In this document: in pieces, positions 13,456 to 24,079 of the stretch
Layout of the letters: each line of letters begins with the position of its first letter
Numbering within the stretch: the first letter of the stretch is position 1
Assembly: GCF_040712315.1 (NCBI RefSeq)
Contig: NC_134015.1
Coordinates: forward strand, 10,560,945 to 10,624,944
Source of the DNA: Castanea sativa
Taxonomy: Eukaryota; Streptophyta; Magnoliopsida; Fagales; Fagaceae
DNA: 64,000 bases
Reading direction: 5' to 3'
Program-made: the position numbers and the translations under genes
Notes under the pieces: generated by a model
What the model saw: only the letters and a program-made list of their open reading frames with translations
The model's database searches: none
What the model was told of the DNA's origin: nothing

Positions 13456-13487
<32 letters not shown>
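13456..13487. repeat. (AT)n microsatellite
   Basis: An alternating AT run of about 32 bases directly follows a SINE-like 3' end. Confidence 0.9.
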
Positions 13488-13491
<4 letters not shown>

Positions 13492-13824
13492 CTAGAACTA
13501 AATTATTAAGGATATTTTTGAGAAATGTTTTTTAAATAAATAATATGTGGGAGAAACTCCTATTTAACGGTAAGGTAATTTTTTATTTTATTTTTTAAAT
13601 CTTTCTATTTCCACATTGCTAGCTAACTTCTATAGTAGTGTTTTCTCAACCAAAAAAAAAAAACCTTCTATAGTAGTGGATATGAAGAAAAAAAATCATT
13701 CATAATTTGGCCAAAAAACTAACACTGATAAATTAGTGGTAATTTTTGTTTAGCAATCAAATTACTTATCATAACAAACCAGTGAAACTCATAAAAAGTA
13801 CAATAGTTGTCATTAAATACACAC

Positions 13825-14315
13825 CTACGCTGGTAATGCCAACCAGATATATTTGCAGCTTCAAATAAAGCTTCCCTCCAGCTCTGCACCTTGTAATCCT
13901 TTAATTTTTCTTCATGTTTAGATAGTGCTTCTCCAAACTTTCCTTTTTGGTTACGTACTTCTAATGGATCTATGTTGTAAAAAACCAGTAGCATTAATTG
14001 GTCTTTTTTCTTACACTTAACAATCTTGACAAGTTCATCCAAGCACCATTTGGAAGATGCATAGTTTTCTGAGAATACAATTATTGAAATCCTTAAACTT
14101 TCAATGACTTTGAGAAGTCCTACAGAAATTTCTTCTCCCCTTTGAAGATTATTATCAATAAAGGTATTAATACCCCATTGACATAAAGTATTATACAAAT
14201 GACCTACAAAACCAATACGGGTATCTTCACCTCTAAAACTCAAGAAGACATCAGATTTCTTAGGTTGGTGGGTGAAAGAAGTAGATGAGGCTCCTTTGCA
14301 TGTCACAAGAGCCAT
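13825..14315 (-). CDS. TIR domain exon of the TNL relic
   Basis: This open exon of 163 codons plus 2 nt starts at the ATG at 14315 and ends at a GTGTGT donor. It contains the TIR hallmarks DVFLSFRGEDTR, GLLKVIESLRISIIVFSENY and WCLDELVKI. The catalytic Glu of TIR NADases would fall in the WCLDEL segment. Phase 2 matches the NB-ARC exon acceptor at 12206, so the splice is intact. Because the NB-ARC exon hits a stop about 25 codons in, a transcript would give little more than a TIR-only protein. Confidence 0.85.
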
Positions 14316-15290
14316 CAAGATTTATGAGGAAACAGCTGTAAAGATCTGAAAGGAGGAGAAAGAAAACTGTGAAGGGATTGCAATATAACTCAGGCAAGTG
14401 AAAGACAAATTAGGAAGAGGGTGAATGCAGGCAAGAGGAGCCTTTAAAGGTGGCTTGCTTTCGGTGTGCCCAGCAACTCTTTGAACTTTAAAGTCCCATA
14501 TTGATGCTTTTTACCTTGCTTTTGGTGTGACTCTCTGAACTTTCCAAGAACCACAGATGCTTTTTTTTTTTTGCAATATCATGCAAGTATCCGTGTGAAA
14601 CCTAAAATAAATCTTGGACCTTTCTAAGCAACATACTGGTCATTGTGGTCAAACAAAATGGTAATTTCCTATCTTATTTGTCATTCGCAAGTGAGATGTA
14701 ATAAACAAATGGTAATAAAAGAAGGTAGCCATCTTCCCTGCAATCCAACAAAGTCGTTTTTGACTTTCTGGAAATATTAAACTTTCCTTTGGTTATTCGC
14801 AGAGGAGAAAAAAGAAAAAGTGAAGAAAGTAGAATCCACTCAGCACGATAATGTTTTTATCAAAAATCTCACTCAAAAAGGGAAAGGGGATGCGTGAAAA
14901 GCCCATTAAAAGATTTAGCGTATATAGATTTATTGTACATCAATATGCTAGCTAAATGGCAAAAAATCTTTCCCTTGTAGATAAAATTTTATGCCCTAAC
15001 ATAGACAGAAATAAGTCCATTTACTGCCATATATGTATCAAAAGATATAAACGTGCAACACATGTTAAAGCTTCAACCTAATTTTGTTTTTGGGAAAAAT
15101 ATCGATTGAGAATGTATTTTTCATCAACATTCCAGGCAATCAACCATAAATCCAGCTACAACCAACCATCACCATGCGCAGGACCTCTCAGCAAAAGCAA
15201 ATTCAATTCCCTTTTTTTTTTTCCAATTTCAATAAGGAAATCATACAGGAAATTGCATTGAAAAATGCCTTTGCATTAATATAGGATCTG
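14316..15290. other. upstream region of the TNL relic
   Basis: This lies between the TNL start and the 3' end of the Myb gene. It holds an imperfect tandem repeat at about 14456-14570: two copies of a TTGCTTT(C/T)GGTGTG unit followed by TGAACTTT and then GATGCTTTTT. No exon is seen. Confidence 0.5.
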
Positions 15291-15361
15291 ATTTACATTG
15301 GAAAAACTCCCCAATAAAAAAGTACCAAAATTATATCTGACATTAACAAGAAAAATAGATG

Positions 15362-16499
15362 CTACCGTCGAAGCTTTTTCAATAACCACTTCCTCCGTGC
15401 TGTCACATCCATGGCCACGAACATCTTGGCCTTTCTCTCATCTTCTAAAAGTTCACAAGCCTCCAAGAAGATCTCATCATCCATGTCAGGAACGGTTTGA
15501 AGTGCTGCAACTATACATTCTATTGAGCTGTAGTCTTTGTCTTCCTCAGTACCCAAATATGTTTTCACTACACATGGCTTCCCCTCAACTGCCTCTAGTG
15601 TCTCTTTCTTGATGGTTCTCCTAACCTTTTGGATACATGCTGAGGTTGACAAAGGAGCAGATTTTCGCTTTCTTTTCTGATGAGATATTTCAAACTCAGT
15701 AGCTGGAGATAGCGTCTCTCCATTTATATTGTCAATCCCCATCCCTAGGGTGTTGGTGTTGATCTCCATTTTTACGTCGAAATAACTTGATCTACCATGC
15801 TGACTTTCATTACCATAAATCAAGCACAAATCACAATAATCATCCAAGATCTTATCTCTGTATGTAACTGTATCTGGATGATCCTGCAAAATGCAATTTT
15901 TAAATAAGATCAAAATTATACAGTTCAATGTTCAACTATCAATAAGATTATGTTCCGCACCCTACATTACGCACCAACATATAGTTTACTTCATGAAGAC
16001 TATTTATCATTTCATCAAGCGGGAGAGAGAGAAAGAATGTGTGTGAGCGCACACATGTTTACCATACTGTGGCATGCTCAGTGCTCTTTAGTGATAACCA
16101 AGGGAAACAAAAAGAGATAACCCTCTATCCTAGCAACATTACAAATAAGAAAAAATAGCACCTTGATATAAGCTTCCCAAACATGATCATCAGCTGTCAT
16201 TGTTTGGCGAATTCCATCCCAAGCAAAGCCATTATGATTGAGGATATCTGTGATGTTCATATACTCTTTCCTCAAGCTCCAATACCGATCTTCTAGTACA
16301 TCTTTGTCACAAAGGAATCCAATTTTTTTACTAAATGATGCATTCATCCAGGTCCAAGCTTGAGCATTGTATGTACGACCAATCTTATTCCCTCTGTGCA
16401 ACTGTTCTAACATAAGGACAATAAAATAACGGTCCATTTCCCTTGTCCAATTTATCCTCAGAGGATCATTATTAACAGGGGACTGGTAATCCTCTTCAT
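15362..16499 (-). CDS. unit 6 and C-terminal domain of the Myb/SANT-like gene
   Basis: The Myb exon (16162-16499; an alternative acceptor 6 nt upstream keeps the frame) contains [16 protein letters not shown] and GFAWDGIRQ. The last exon (15362-15883) starts [10 protein letters not shown] and has LCLIYGN. It then adds a basic KRKRK stretch, a likely nuclear localisation signal. It ends in an acidic and basic helix-rich tail, including [19 protein letters not shown], before TAG. Both exons are open. Confidence 0.85.
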
Positions 16500-16905
16500 C
16501 TACAACTTTAAAAATAACTGTCATTACATGAGAGGATTTATTCTGGAGGCATACAGTACCCAAAAAAAAAGTAATAATAATGTTGTTTCATACTGTTGAA
16601 ATGGGCAAATTTCAGTTCTTTTGTATTAAACTTTCAGGAAAACTGAGTCAAGTAGTTGTATTAGCATCAAATTAAAACTTCCTTTTTGCATGGATAGTGA
16701 CAAATTAATACTTATACAACAACAAAGTTGACAAATTATTTATAGCAATTATACTAGCAAATGGACAACTATTGCACCTGTAAATTAAACATGCTAGTGC
16801 AGTTTTCAGATGGTCCTCCTCTAATATCACACGTGTAGTTCAAACATTTTCTGAGAAGTCCTTAACTGATTGTACCAATTTGTCTATCTAAAGGTAATAT
16901 TGCAA

Positions 16906-16944
<39 letters not shown>

Positions 16945-19900
16945 AATATTTACTCCCAGCTCATAGTCCTCAACATCCAAAAAGTGATCAGAGTAATTTT
17001 GCCTTTGCTCAGTGTTGTCATTTCCATATATCAAAAACAAATCATTGACATTTGGGAGAGTTCTATTGCGGTATGTTCTTGCATCAGGATGTACCTACAA
17101 AAATTTTCTATAAGTTGTTGGGACCAAAAAGAATATTTATGTAATGGAAATTCAGAAGAAAATATCACCTTAACATAAGCATCCCAGACATCATCTTCAA
17201 CACGTATCATTTGTTTCACTTCATTCCAAGTAAAGCCACTCTGGCCAAGAAGAGTTTTCATATCATTGAACCGCTCCCTCAAATTCATAAAACGACTCTT
17301 TAGGACATCTTTGTCATGCTGAGACCCAAATTCTACACTAAACTTTGCAATCATATCAGTCCAAGATAGCTTGTTGAATTTTTGATCAACCATACTTCCA
17401 TTGCGAACTTGCTCTGACATTAGATCAATAAAATATCGGTCCATCAATGGTGTCCAATCAGTTCCTCGGTAATAGCTATTATTAAGTCCGGCACCTTCAG
17501 AAAATTCTAAAAGAACATAAATATGGGGAAAAGTAATCTTTCTTTGCTAATTTGAAAAAAAAAAAAATTTTCTTTTAACTTCAATGATCACTGTGTTTCA
17601 TATTAAAGAGGCAGCAGGGACTTGTTTTCTTTCTGTTTTTTTCCCTTGGTTCAAGAAAGCACTTAAACATATCTTGACAAAATGCTATTGCAATCAATGC
17701 AATATGAAATAGCACAGGTATATGTATCCAGACACATTGAACACATATATCTAATTGCTCATTGACTAAAGACCAAATACTTGAAGAGGGAAAAAATAGG
17801 CAAATGCTGAGATTTCTTATAAGCTTGTCGAACCAAAATCTCACCAAAACCATTACATCCTAGATCTTGACGCGCTTCATTACACAGTTCATCAGAAGCT
17901 GGATTTCCATAAATCAAGCACAAGTCATTATAATCTGGCGTCAGCATGATTCAGTATGGTTTTGCATCTGGGTGTTCCTACATAAACAAAGTCTTAGCCA
18001 ATAGCTATGTATACTCGAAATGACATTTAAGACTAAAATAAGTTGACAAAGCACCTTCACATATGCATCCCAAACATCATCAAAAGCTGTGACCATTTGC
18101 TATGTTTCATCCCATGAAAATCGGCTCTGTTGAAGAAGATTTTTCATATCAAAGTACTGCTTTTCCAATCTTCTATAACAACTTTTCAGAAAATCTTGGT
18201 CATGATGTAATGAGAATCGTTCCTTGAACAACATAAACATATCTATCCATGCTTGATTGTTGAAGGTGTAGTCAATCTTCTTCCCCTTGTGCACTTCCTC
18301 TAGCATTACATCTATGAGATAACGGTCCATTGAAGGTGTCCAATCCGTTGTCGAACAACCACTGTTTGCATAGCATTGGATATTCATATCCTCCCCTATT
18401 ACAAAGCAAAGATTTTGTTAATTCATGCAATAAGAAATATGTATTTCAAAGATGATAAGTCCAATGAGACAACTTATACTTCATTTTTTTTTTTTAATTA
18501 AATGCTGTGGTAACACTCTCGTTTTAGCCAAAGTTAGATAGATCAGCATTGTCAACCCCGGTCAACAACCATGTATAAATATTTAGAATGATAATTGCAT
18601 GGGTTCTGGTACATCAGAATTAGGATAGCAATGAAAGAAAAGGAAAAAATGCAACTGAAAGGAGACTGATATAGTAGGTTAAGAACACAACAAAGAAGAC
18701 AATAAATAAGCAGATAATAACTTCCTTAAATAATTTGGGAAGCTCTTGCTGCGGAAACAAGAAACCTACCAATTCTCAAATCTGGTTCTTCACTGTCAAG
18801 ATCTGCATTGCATGTCGAAATGCTGTATCTTCCATTACAAACTTCTTCACCATATATAACACATAATTTGTGATAGCTGGGAACAGATTTATTTCTATAT
18901 GACTGAGCATCAGGATGCACCTGCATATTTTATACATAAGTCACATAATAAAACTACAAATATCTAAAGGATACAAGAATGAGTAAATAGAAATTCACCT
19001 TGGTATAAGAATTCCAGACATAATCCTCAGCAGTTACCATTTCTCCTGTTTCATCCCAAGAAAACCCACTCTGATCAAGAAGAACCTTTATATCATTATA
19101 TTGTCCCCTTAAATGTTTGTATCTGTTCCTCAGACCATCTTTGTCATGGTGAGATCCAAATTTTGCATTGAACAGTCTAACCATTTCAATCCATGCCTCG
19201 GCCACAAATCCATGACCAATTTTATTCCCTCTAAGCACCTGGTCTTGTAACAATTCAATAAGGTAACGATCCATTGTTGATGTCCAATTTGTTCTCCGAC
19301 ATTCACTATCAGAAGAGGCATGGCCCTCCTTTTCTTCAGCTACAGGATAGGTAAAACTGACTGATTTATAAGGATAATAGATAACTTCTCATTCATCAAA
19401 ACGTTTCAGACTTTTAAACATAAATTAAGCTAGAAGAACATTATACTTGCCATCCATTGACAAACAGTAATTCATATAATTCAACATCATCGAATAGCAA
19501 TAAGATGGGGTACAGAACAATATCCACAGCCCAGTAAATCTGTCCTAACCCTAAGAGAAAATTTAAAGAAATTATTAAAATGAATTAAAATCTCATGGCT
19601 CTTAATGAACTGGGCATGCCTACAGGCACGTAATGAAAAAACTAGAACCTATAAATCAAATTTCCATTTAAGGAATGCAAACATGAGAAAAAAAAAAACT
19701 GTTATACAGAATACAAATCTCTCTAATTAAACATATCTGATAAAATTCCATTTTGTGAAGCTTAAAGACCTACTGGACACCTGAATATTAACCAAAGTCT
19801 TAATTGTAATTATCAATAAATCTCAAGTGGCATGTATAAAGACGAAACCAGATTTTTTATTTCAATAAGTAAACAGAATTATACTAATAAATTGGAGAGG

Positions 19901-21856
19901 AGTGTCCTCAAGAATACAGGTTCCCTCTAAAGGTCCTCCTTTTAATACAAGAAATGAACCTCACCCATCTTGATCTGTATGATATCATCTTCAAAGTTTC
20001 TCCCTTGCAATAAATGACTGCAATGTCCATTGCTTACTGCATTTCCAAATATCAATTTCAAGTCGCAAAAGTTTAGCAAGGTCTTCCTACGATAAGAATG
20101 CGCATCTGGGTGTGCCTACATCAGCAATTGTACGCATGAAATACAGTAAAAATGAATACCAATAACCAAATATATATGATAGTGTACCTTGATGTAATTA
20201 TCCCATAGATAATCATCTGCGGATATCTTTTGTTGAATTTCATCCCAAGAAAACCCCTTTACCTCAAGTAGACTCTTCACATCAGTATAATATTTCAATA
20301 ATTTCTTAAAACGGTGTTTTAAGAAAGTCTTTCCATATTTAGAGCCAAATTTTCCATTGAATAAGGTGAGCATATCATTCCATGCTTGTTTCTTGAATGT
20401 GTTACAGATCTTATTGCCTTTTTTAAGTTGGTCCAGCAAAAGCTTGACAAAATATCAGTCCATGGCTGGTGTCCAATCTATTTTTGAATGCCCTTTACTT
20501 GCCGGTACAAGGCTATTCATTGCAACACCTAATCAGTAAAAGCAGTTTCTATTCATTAAAAACAGATTATACTTGAATACTCATTACTACAAGCTAACAT
20601 AAAACATATGTAATTTCAATCAATCTTGCTGCACCCAGTTCCTAGCTATCAAATGAAGTAAGATATGCAACTTCCCAAAAAATAAACCATCAGGACCAGT
20701 TCAATCAAGTGTTCACACAAAGCCAAGCACAATGTGCTCATTTCTCTGCAACATTTTTTTTTTCTTTTTTCCGTGGATAGGAATAAAGGTGCTTGTTTCC
20801 CCATAATACAGACAGGTTTGCAATACAACACCAACTACAAGTCTTATCATTAGGTACTACTTAGGTCATAATTGGCTAAGCTCAAAATCAGTAGTAACCA
20901 CAATTCTGATTCTTGTGGAAAGCAGACCATGGTTGACTGCCCAAAGATTGGCTAAAAGAGAGATTGCAGTGTACAAATTTCAAAGATGGTAAAAGGCCAT
21001 TATTACTTCAAAATTTATTAAATTCTAAGGGGCATAGAGTCCCATCTATCTCTGGATGGACTCATGAGAAAAAGGGGGAGGGGGTTGTTGCTTATGGCCC
21101 TTTCTTGTTTTATGCATACTCCCTAGAATAAAATAGTAGTAATAATAAATAATAAAGAATTAGATAGTATAACCAAATCAATCCCAATGAAAAATGGTAA
21201 TTTAAGCAAAAAAACCCAATAGCATACATTCCAATACCACTGGCATATGCATCATTTCTGCTGATCCATGACAGGATATAAAAACACACCAGTATTCACT
21301 CCTTGAATGTCATCATCAAAGTCTATATCATGACTTGATAGGCTGTATCTTCCATCTGCTGTTGTATGTGCATATATCAAGCACAAACCATTGAAGTTCA
21401 TCAAGGCTTTGTTTCTATAGAATTGTGCCTCTGGGTGAACCTGCATGTATACAATGTCAAGTCACCACTCACTATGACACCAAAGGTATAGATCAAATCA
21501 AAACATTAACAAAACTAATGCACCTTGATGTAAGCATCCCAAACATGATGACTGGCAACCACCATTTGTTTAGTATCATCCCATGAAAATCCATTCTGAT
21601 CAAGTAGACTCTTTACGTCATTGAATTGAGTCCACAAATTAGTGTAATGACTTTTCAAGACCTTTTCATCATATGGGGATCCAAAATAGGCATTGAACAT
21701 GGTCAGCATATCAGTCCAAGCTTGTTTGTTGAATGTATGGCCCATCCTATTCCCCCTATGCACCTGATCTAATAAAAGATCAATAAAATAGCACTCCATT
21801 GCTGGTGTCCAGTTTGTCCTTGTACGATCGCTACATGCAGGCATTTGGGTGCCCAT
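15362..21856 (-). CDS. six-unit Myb/SANT-like repeat gene with three in-frame stops (pseudogene or exon-skipping gene)
   Basis: The gene consists of six modules. Each has a Myb/SANT-like exon (341, 341, 341, 341, 338 and 338 nt) and a tail exon (151, 151, 151, 133 and 151 nt; the sixth is fused to the C-terminus). Introns inside modules are phase 0 and introns between modules are phase 1. Each Myb exon carries a WT-x3-MDRYFI-like start, an AW-x3-M centre, a GFSWD-like motif and a VW-x2-YIK end. Tails start HPDA and contain LIYGN. ATG 21856 is chosen because the upstream exon is out of frame with it and looks noncoding. In-frame stops: TGA 20455-20457 (unit 2), TAG 18100-18102 (unit 4) and TGA 17951-17953 (unit 4 tail). 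The architecture resembles Arabidopsis multi-repeat Myb/SANT-like proteins. A nuclear DNA-binding role is inferred from family and from the KRKRK motif near the C-terminus. Confidence 0.75.
16909..16942. repeat. (GA)n microsatellite at a splice donor
   Basis: This run of 17 GA units lies in the intron after unit 5 of the Myb gene and touches the GT of its donor site on the minus strand. Confidence 0.95.
16944..17506 (-). CDS. unit 5 of the Myb/SANT-like gene
   Basis: The Myb exon (17169-17506) starts EFSEGAG and contains [14 protein letters not shown] and [10 protein letters not shown]. The tail exon (16944-17094) starts VHPDARTYR. Both are open. The donor of the tail exon is GT followed at once by a (TC)n run, because a (GA)n microsatellite occupies 16909-16942. 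It is a weak donor compared with the GTAGGT and GTGAGG of other units. Confidence 0.8.
17845..18395 (-). pseudogene. unit 4 of the Myb/SANT-like gene (TAG in Myb exon, TGA in tail)
   Basis: The Myb exon (18055-18395) is open through [14 protein letters not shown] and FSWDET, then meets TAG at 18100-18102 where CAG or AAG is expected. The tail exon (17845-17977, 133 nt, 18 nt shorter than the other tails) reads EHPDAKPY, then TGA at 17951-17953 where Arg is expected, then a normal LCLIYGN. Splice sites are intact, and skipping both exons keeps the frame. Confidence 0.8.
18770..19339 (-). CDS. unit 3 of the Myb/SANT-like gene
   Basis: The Myb exon (18999-19339) starts [11 protein letters not shown], runs through [15 protein letters not shown] and [11 protein letters not shown], and ends VWNSYTK. 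The tail exon (18770-18920) starts VHPDAQSYR and ends before GTAGGT. No stop is present. The decayed fragment at 5.6-6.3 kb matches this unit best. Confidence 0.85.
19965..20528 (-). pseudogene. unit 2 of the Myb/SANT-like gene (TGA in the Myb exon)
   Basis: The Myb exon is 20188-20528 and the tail exon 19965-20115 (starts AHPDAHSYR, ends before GTGAGG). The Myb helix start reads WTPAMD, then TGA at 20455-20457 where other units have Arg (CGA), then YF. One C-to-T change explains it. The rest of the unit is open and both splice sites are intact, so the unit could be skipped as a 492-nt frame-neutral block. Confidence 0.8.
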
Positions 21857-21864
21857 TTCTTCCC
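21290..21864 (-). CDS. unit 1 of the Myb/SANT-like gene
   Basis: The Myb exon (21524-21864) follows a TTGTAG acceptor and contains the likely start ATG at 21856 (MGTQMPACS). It ends AYIK before GTGCAT. The tail exon (21290-21440) starts VHPEAQ and ends in phase 1 before GTGTGT. Both exons are open, and the unit is closely matched by the copy at 342-914. Confidence 0.85.
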
Positions 21865-22733
21865 CTACAACATTGAGACTATCATTCTAGTGATAGAGTC
21901 CTTTTACATGCTAAGCTTCCAATACATAAACAATAAGTCAACCTAGTCCTTAGCTGTAGAGGTGTAAAATTCAAATTCACCAGAAATATCTGAAACCCAT
22001 TAATAAGATTGCAATCCTGTTCCAATTCATTTAACAATTCAAACACAAACTATTGACCACTGAAGCTAAAACACTGATTATACCAATGTTTAGAATCCTC
22101 CAGAGTTCTTAGGCTAACTTCATCATGGAATTCCTAAAATCTTATCTATTTGTTCTGAATTGAGTGGATTGCTTATGGCACATCATCAATAATTTAAATA
22201 GATACCAAAATGGTGATAGTCAATATTTTCTTAAAATGTACGTCATAAGTCTAATCCACTCATTTAAAAATGAATGTAAAATATTTTAGAAACTCTATAA
22301 TTGCAAAATAAAAATTCAAACCCAAATCAGCTATCAAAATGAAGATAATAAAGAGATACTACAGTAAAAATCCAGCTCAAATTATCCATAATAACACCTT
22401 GTTTAATTCTCGAGAAATCCAATAGAAAATGAAAGGGGGAAAATATTCAATTATATGTGGTACACAAAAGGATGAATTAAGTCAAAATTCCAATACAAGT
22501 ATGACAAAGGTCTGCACGCTGTTTCAGCATGCTTAATTCTTTCAAAAATCAAGAGTACATTTTAAATGAGTGATGCTACAAATTTTACAACATAAGTCTT
22601 ACAAATGGATATGTCACCTTTTAAACAAACACACACAAACAAAAAGTTCAGAAATTCATATATTATGTTGTTGTGGCACTAAACACATTCATTATCGTTT
22701 CCATTTGCAAGCCTTTATAGTAAATTTAGCAGT

Positions 22734-22951
22734 AGCTTTAGTGTTTTCCCAATTTAAATACTACTTAGTTGATTAAATGAAGAAACTACACTAAAAAAAC
22801 ACACTAATCCAAGCTAATATTCAAAACACTAGTTGATTAAATGAAGAAACACTAGCTTTAGTGTTTTCCCAATTTAAATACTACTTAGTTGATTAAATGA
22901 AGAAACTACACTAAAAAAACACACTAATCCAAGCTAATATTCAAAACACTA
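22734..22951. repeat. perfect tandem duplication, 120-bp period
   Basis: The 98 bases at 22734-22831 recur without mismatch at 22854-22951, separated by a shorter duplicated piece (GTTGATTAAATGAAGAAAC). Perfect identity suggests a very recent event or an assembly artefact. Confidence 0.9.
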
Positions 22952-22999
22952 AACCCTCTCTAACATTTGGTTTCAAATATCAATTTCAAATATATTATA

Positions 23000-23214
23000 G
23001 AGTAAATTTCATTAACTTACCCTGAGATTTGAGTTAATGTCAACCGGGTCTAAGACATTTCAAAACTGACCAATTTGGTGCCTAAACAATAAACATTGTT
23101 AGGTTCATTAGTCATTTTTCTCTTCTCTCTTAGGGACCAAATTGGTTTGTTTGAAATGTCTTGGACCTGTTTAGTATTAGCCCAAACCTTAGGGTGGGTT
23201 AATGTAATTCACAC
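23000..23214. mobile_element. MITE with 9-bp TSD in the leader intron
   Basis: The terminal inverted repeats start GAGTAAATTTCATTAAC on the left and read GTGTGAATTACATTAAC on the right in reverse. The inner halves also pair (GACATTTCAAA with TTTGAAATGTC). It is flanked by TATATTATA at 22991-22999 and 23215-23223. The duplication is AT-rich, so the boundary is probable rather than certain. Confidence 0.7.
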
Positions 23215-23920
23215 TATATTATAAGACTACAATTTACAACTACAATTAGTCTGTCAAATAAGCGAATACACAGAAAAATACCAATCCAAAATTGCACGAT
23301 TACATCTAATTACAACTTAAAATCCTAATTAGTTCAATCAAATTAAGAGATTAACTAAAATTCTAACACTAACCCTCTCTAGCATGTAAAAAATCACAAC
23401 ACTACGACTCTAATTAGCCGATCAAATGAAGCAGATACACCCAGAATATACTAATCCAAGCTACAATTCCAACATTAGCCCTCGGTTTGGTTGCCAAGAA
23501 AACCAAAACGAAAACAAAAAGATTTTTTTCAAAATTTTAATTTTACACAAAAAAAATAAAATAAAATTCGAGATTCCATTAACAAAATTCGTGAACTGTT
23601 TCGTTTACCTACTGCTAGATTTAAATTTTCGAATTCCGATTCTAAAAAAAAATAAATAAATAAAGCCAGAATAAGTGAAGCTATTTAGAGAACTAGAAGA
23701 ATAGAATAACAAAGATGAAATTAAAATTTCAGATTCAAAGTTTTTTTTTTCTTTTTTCATTTTAAGTTCCTTTTCTTTTTCTTTTTTTTCCATTTCCTAC
23801 TGTTTCGCAGTAACAAAACAGAACATAAGTTAATTCCATACTTTTATTATGAAACAGCCATGTGCGTGTGTGTGTGTGTGTGTTGATATGTAGAGATAAT
23901 TAGAGATTAGGGTTTGATAC

Positions 23921-24077
23921 CTTTGATTTGTGGAGAAATATCGCGCAGAGAGAGAGAGAGTGAAGAAGAGAAACTTCGAGGTGTGACTTGCGAGAATGGA
24001 TTTACGAAGAACACTGTGGTGGCTGTTGGATGTTTTGACAGACATACTCCTCTCCGTGGATAGCTATATCCTGCACC
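23921..24077 (-). promoter_or_regulatory. noncoding first exon (5' UTR) of the Myb/SANT-like gene
   Basis: It is conserved with 1905-2015 of the upstream copy and ends AATCAAAG before GTATCAAACC. It includes a GA-rich tract. An ATG inside it (24045) is out of frame with the main start after splicing, so it may act as an upstream start. Confidence 0.6.
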
Positions 24078-24079
24078 TG

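Larger units (their letters stand above)
8857..14315 (-). pseudogene. TIR-NBS-LRR (TNL) resistance-gene pseudogene
   Basis: Reading on the minus strand: TIR exon 14315-13825, NB-ARC exon 12206-11112, LRR exons from about 10930-10654 and 10549 onward, then a C-terminal post-LRR (C-JID-like) region to about 8857. Family members are intracellular immune receptors. Lesions seen: TGA at 12128-12130; one base missing from an A run near 11432; one base missing near 10277; TGA at 10170-10172; TAG at 9404-9406 where the family has Trp; one extra base near 9107. The exon at 10.9 kb also lacks an obvious in-frame acceptor. Several independent breaks make a sequencing-error explanation unlikely for the whole set. 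This is a relic, although the TIR exon alone is intact. Confidence 0.92.
21865..23920 (-). other. first intron of the Myb/SANT-like gene (5' leader intron)
   Basis: This intron lies between the noncoding first exon and the exon with the start codon. It holds a perfect 120-bp-period tandem duplication, a MITE, and homology to 915-1900 of the upstream copy. Compared with that copy it lacks about 200 bp near 22280. Confidence 0.6.

Noticed and set aside
16870..17178. Plus-strand frame with an Arg-Glu repeat
   Set aside because: It is a translation of the (GA)n microsatellite and antisense of the Myb gene.
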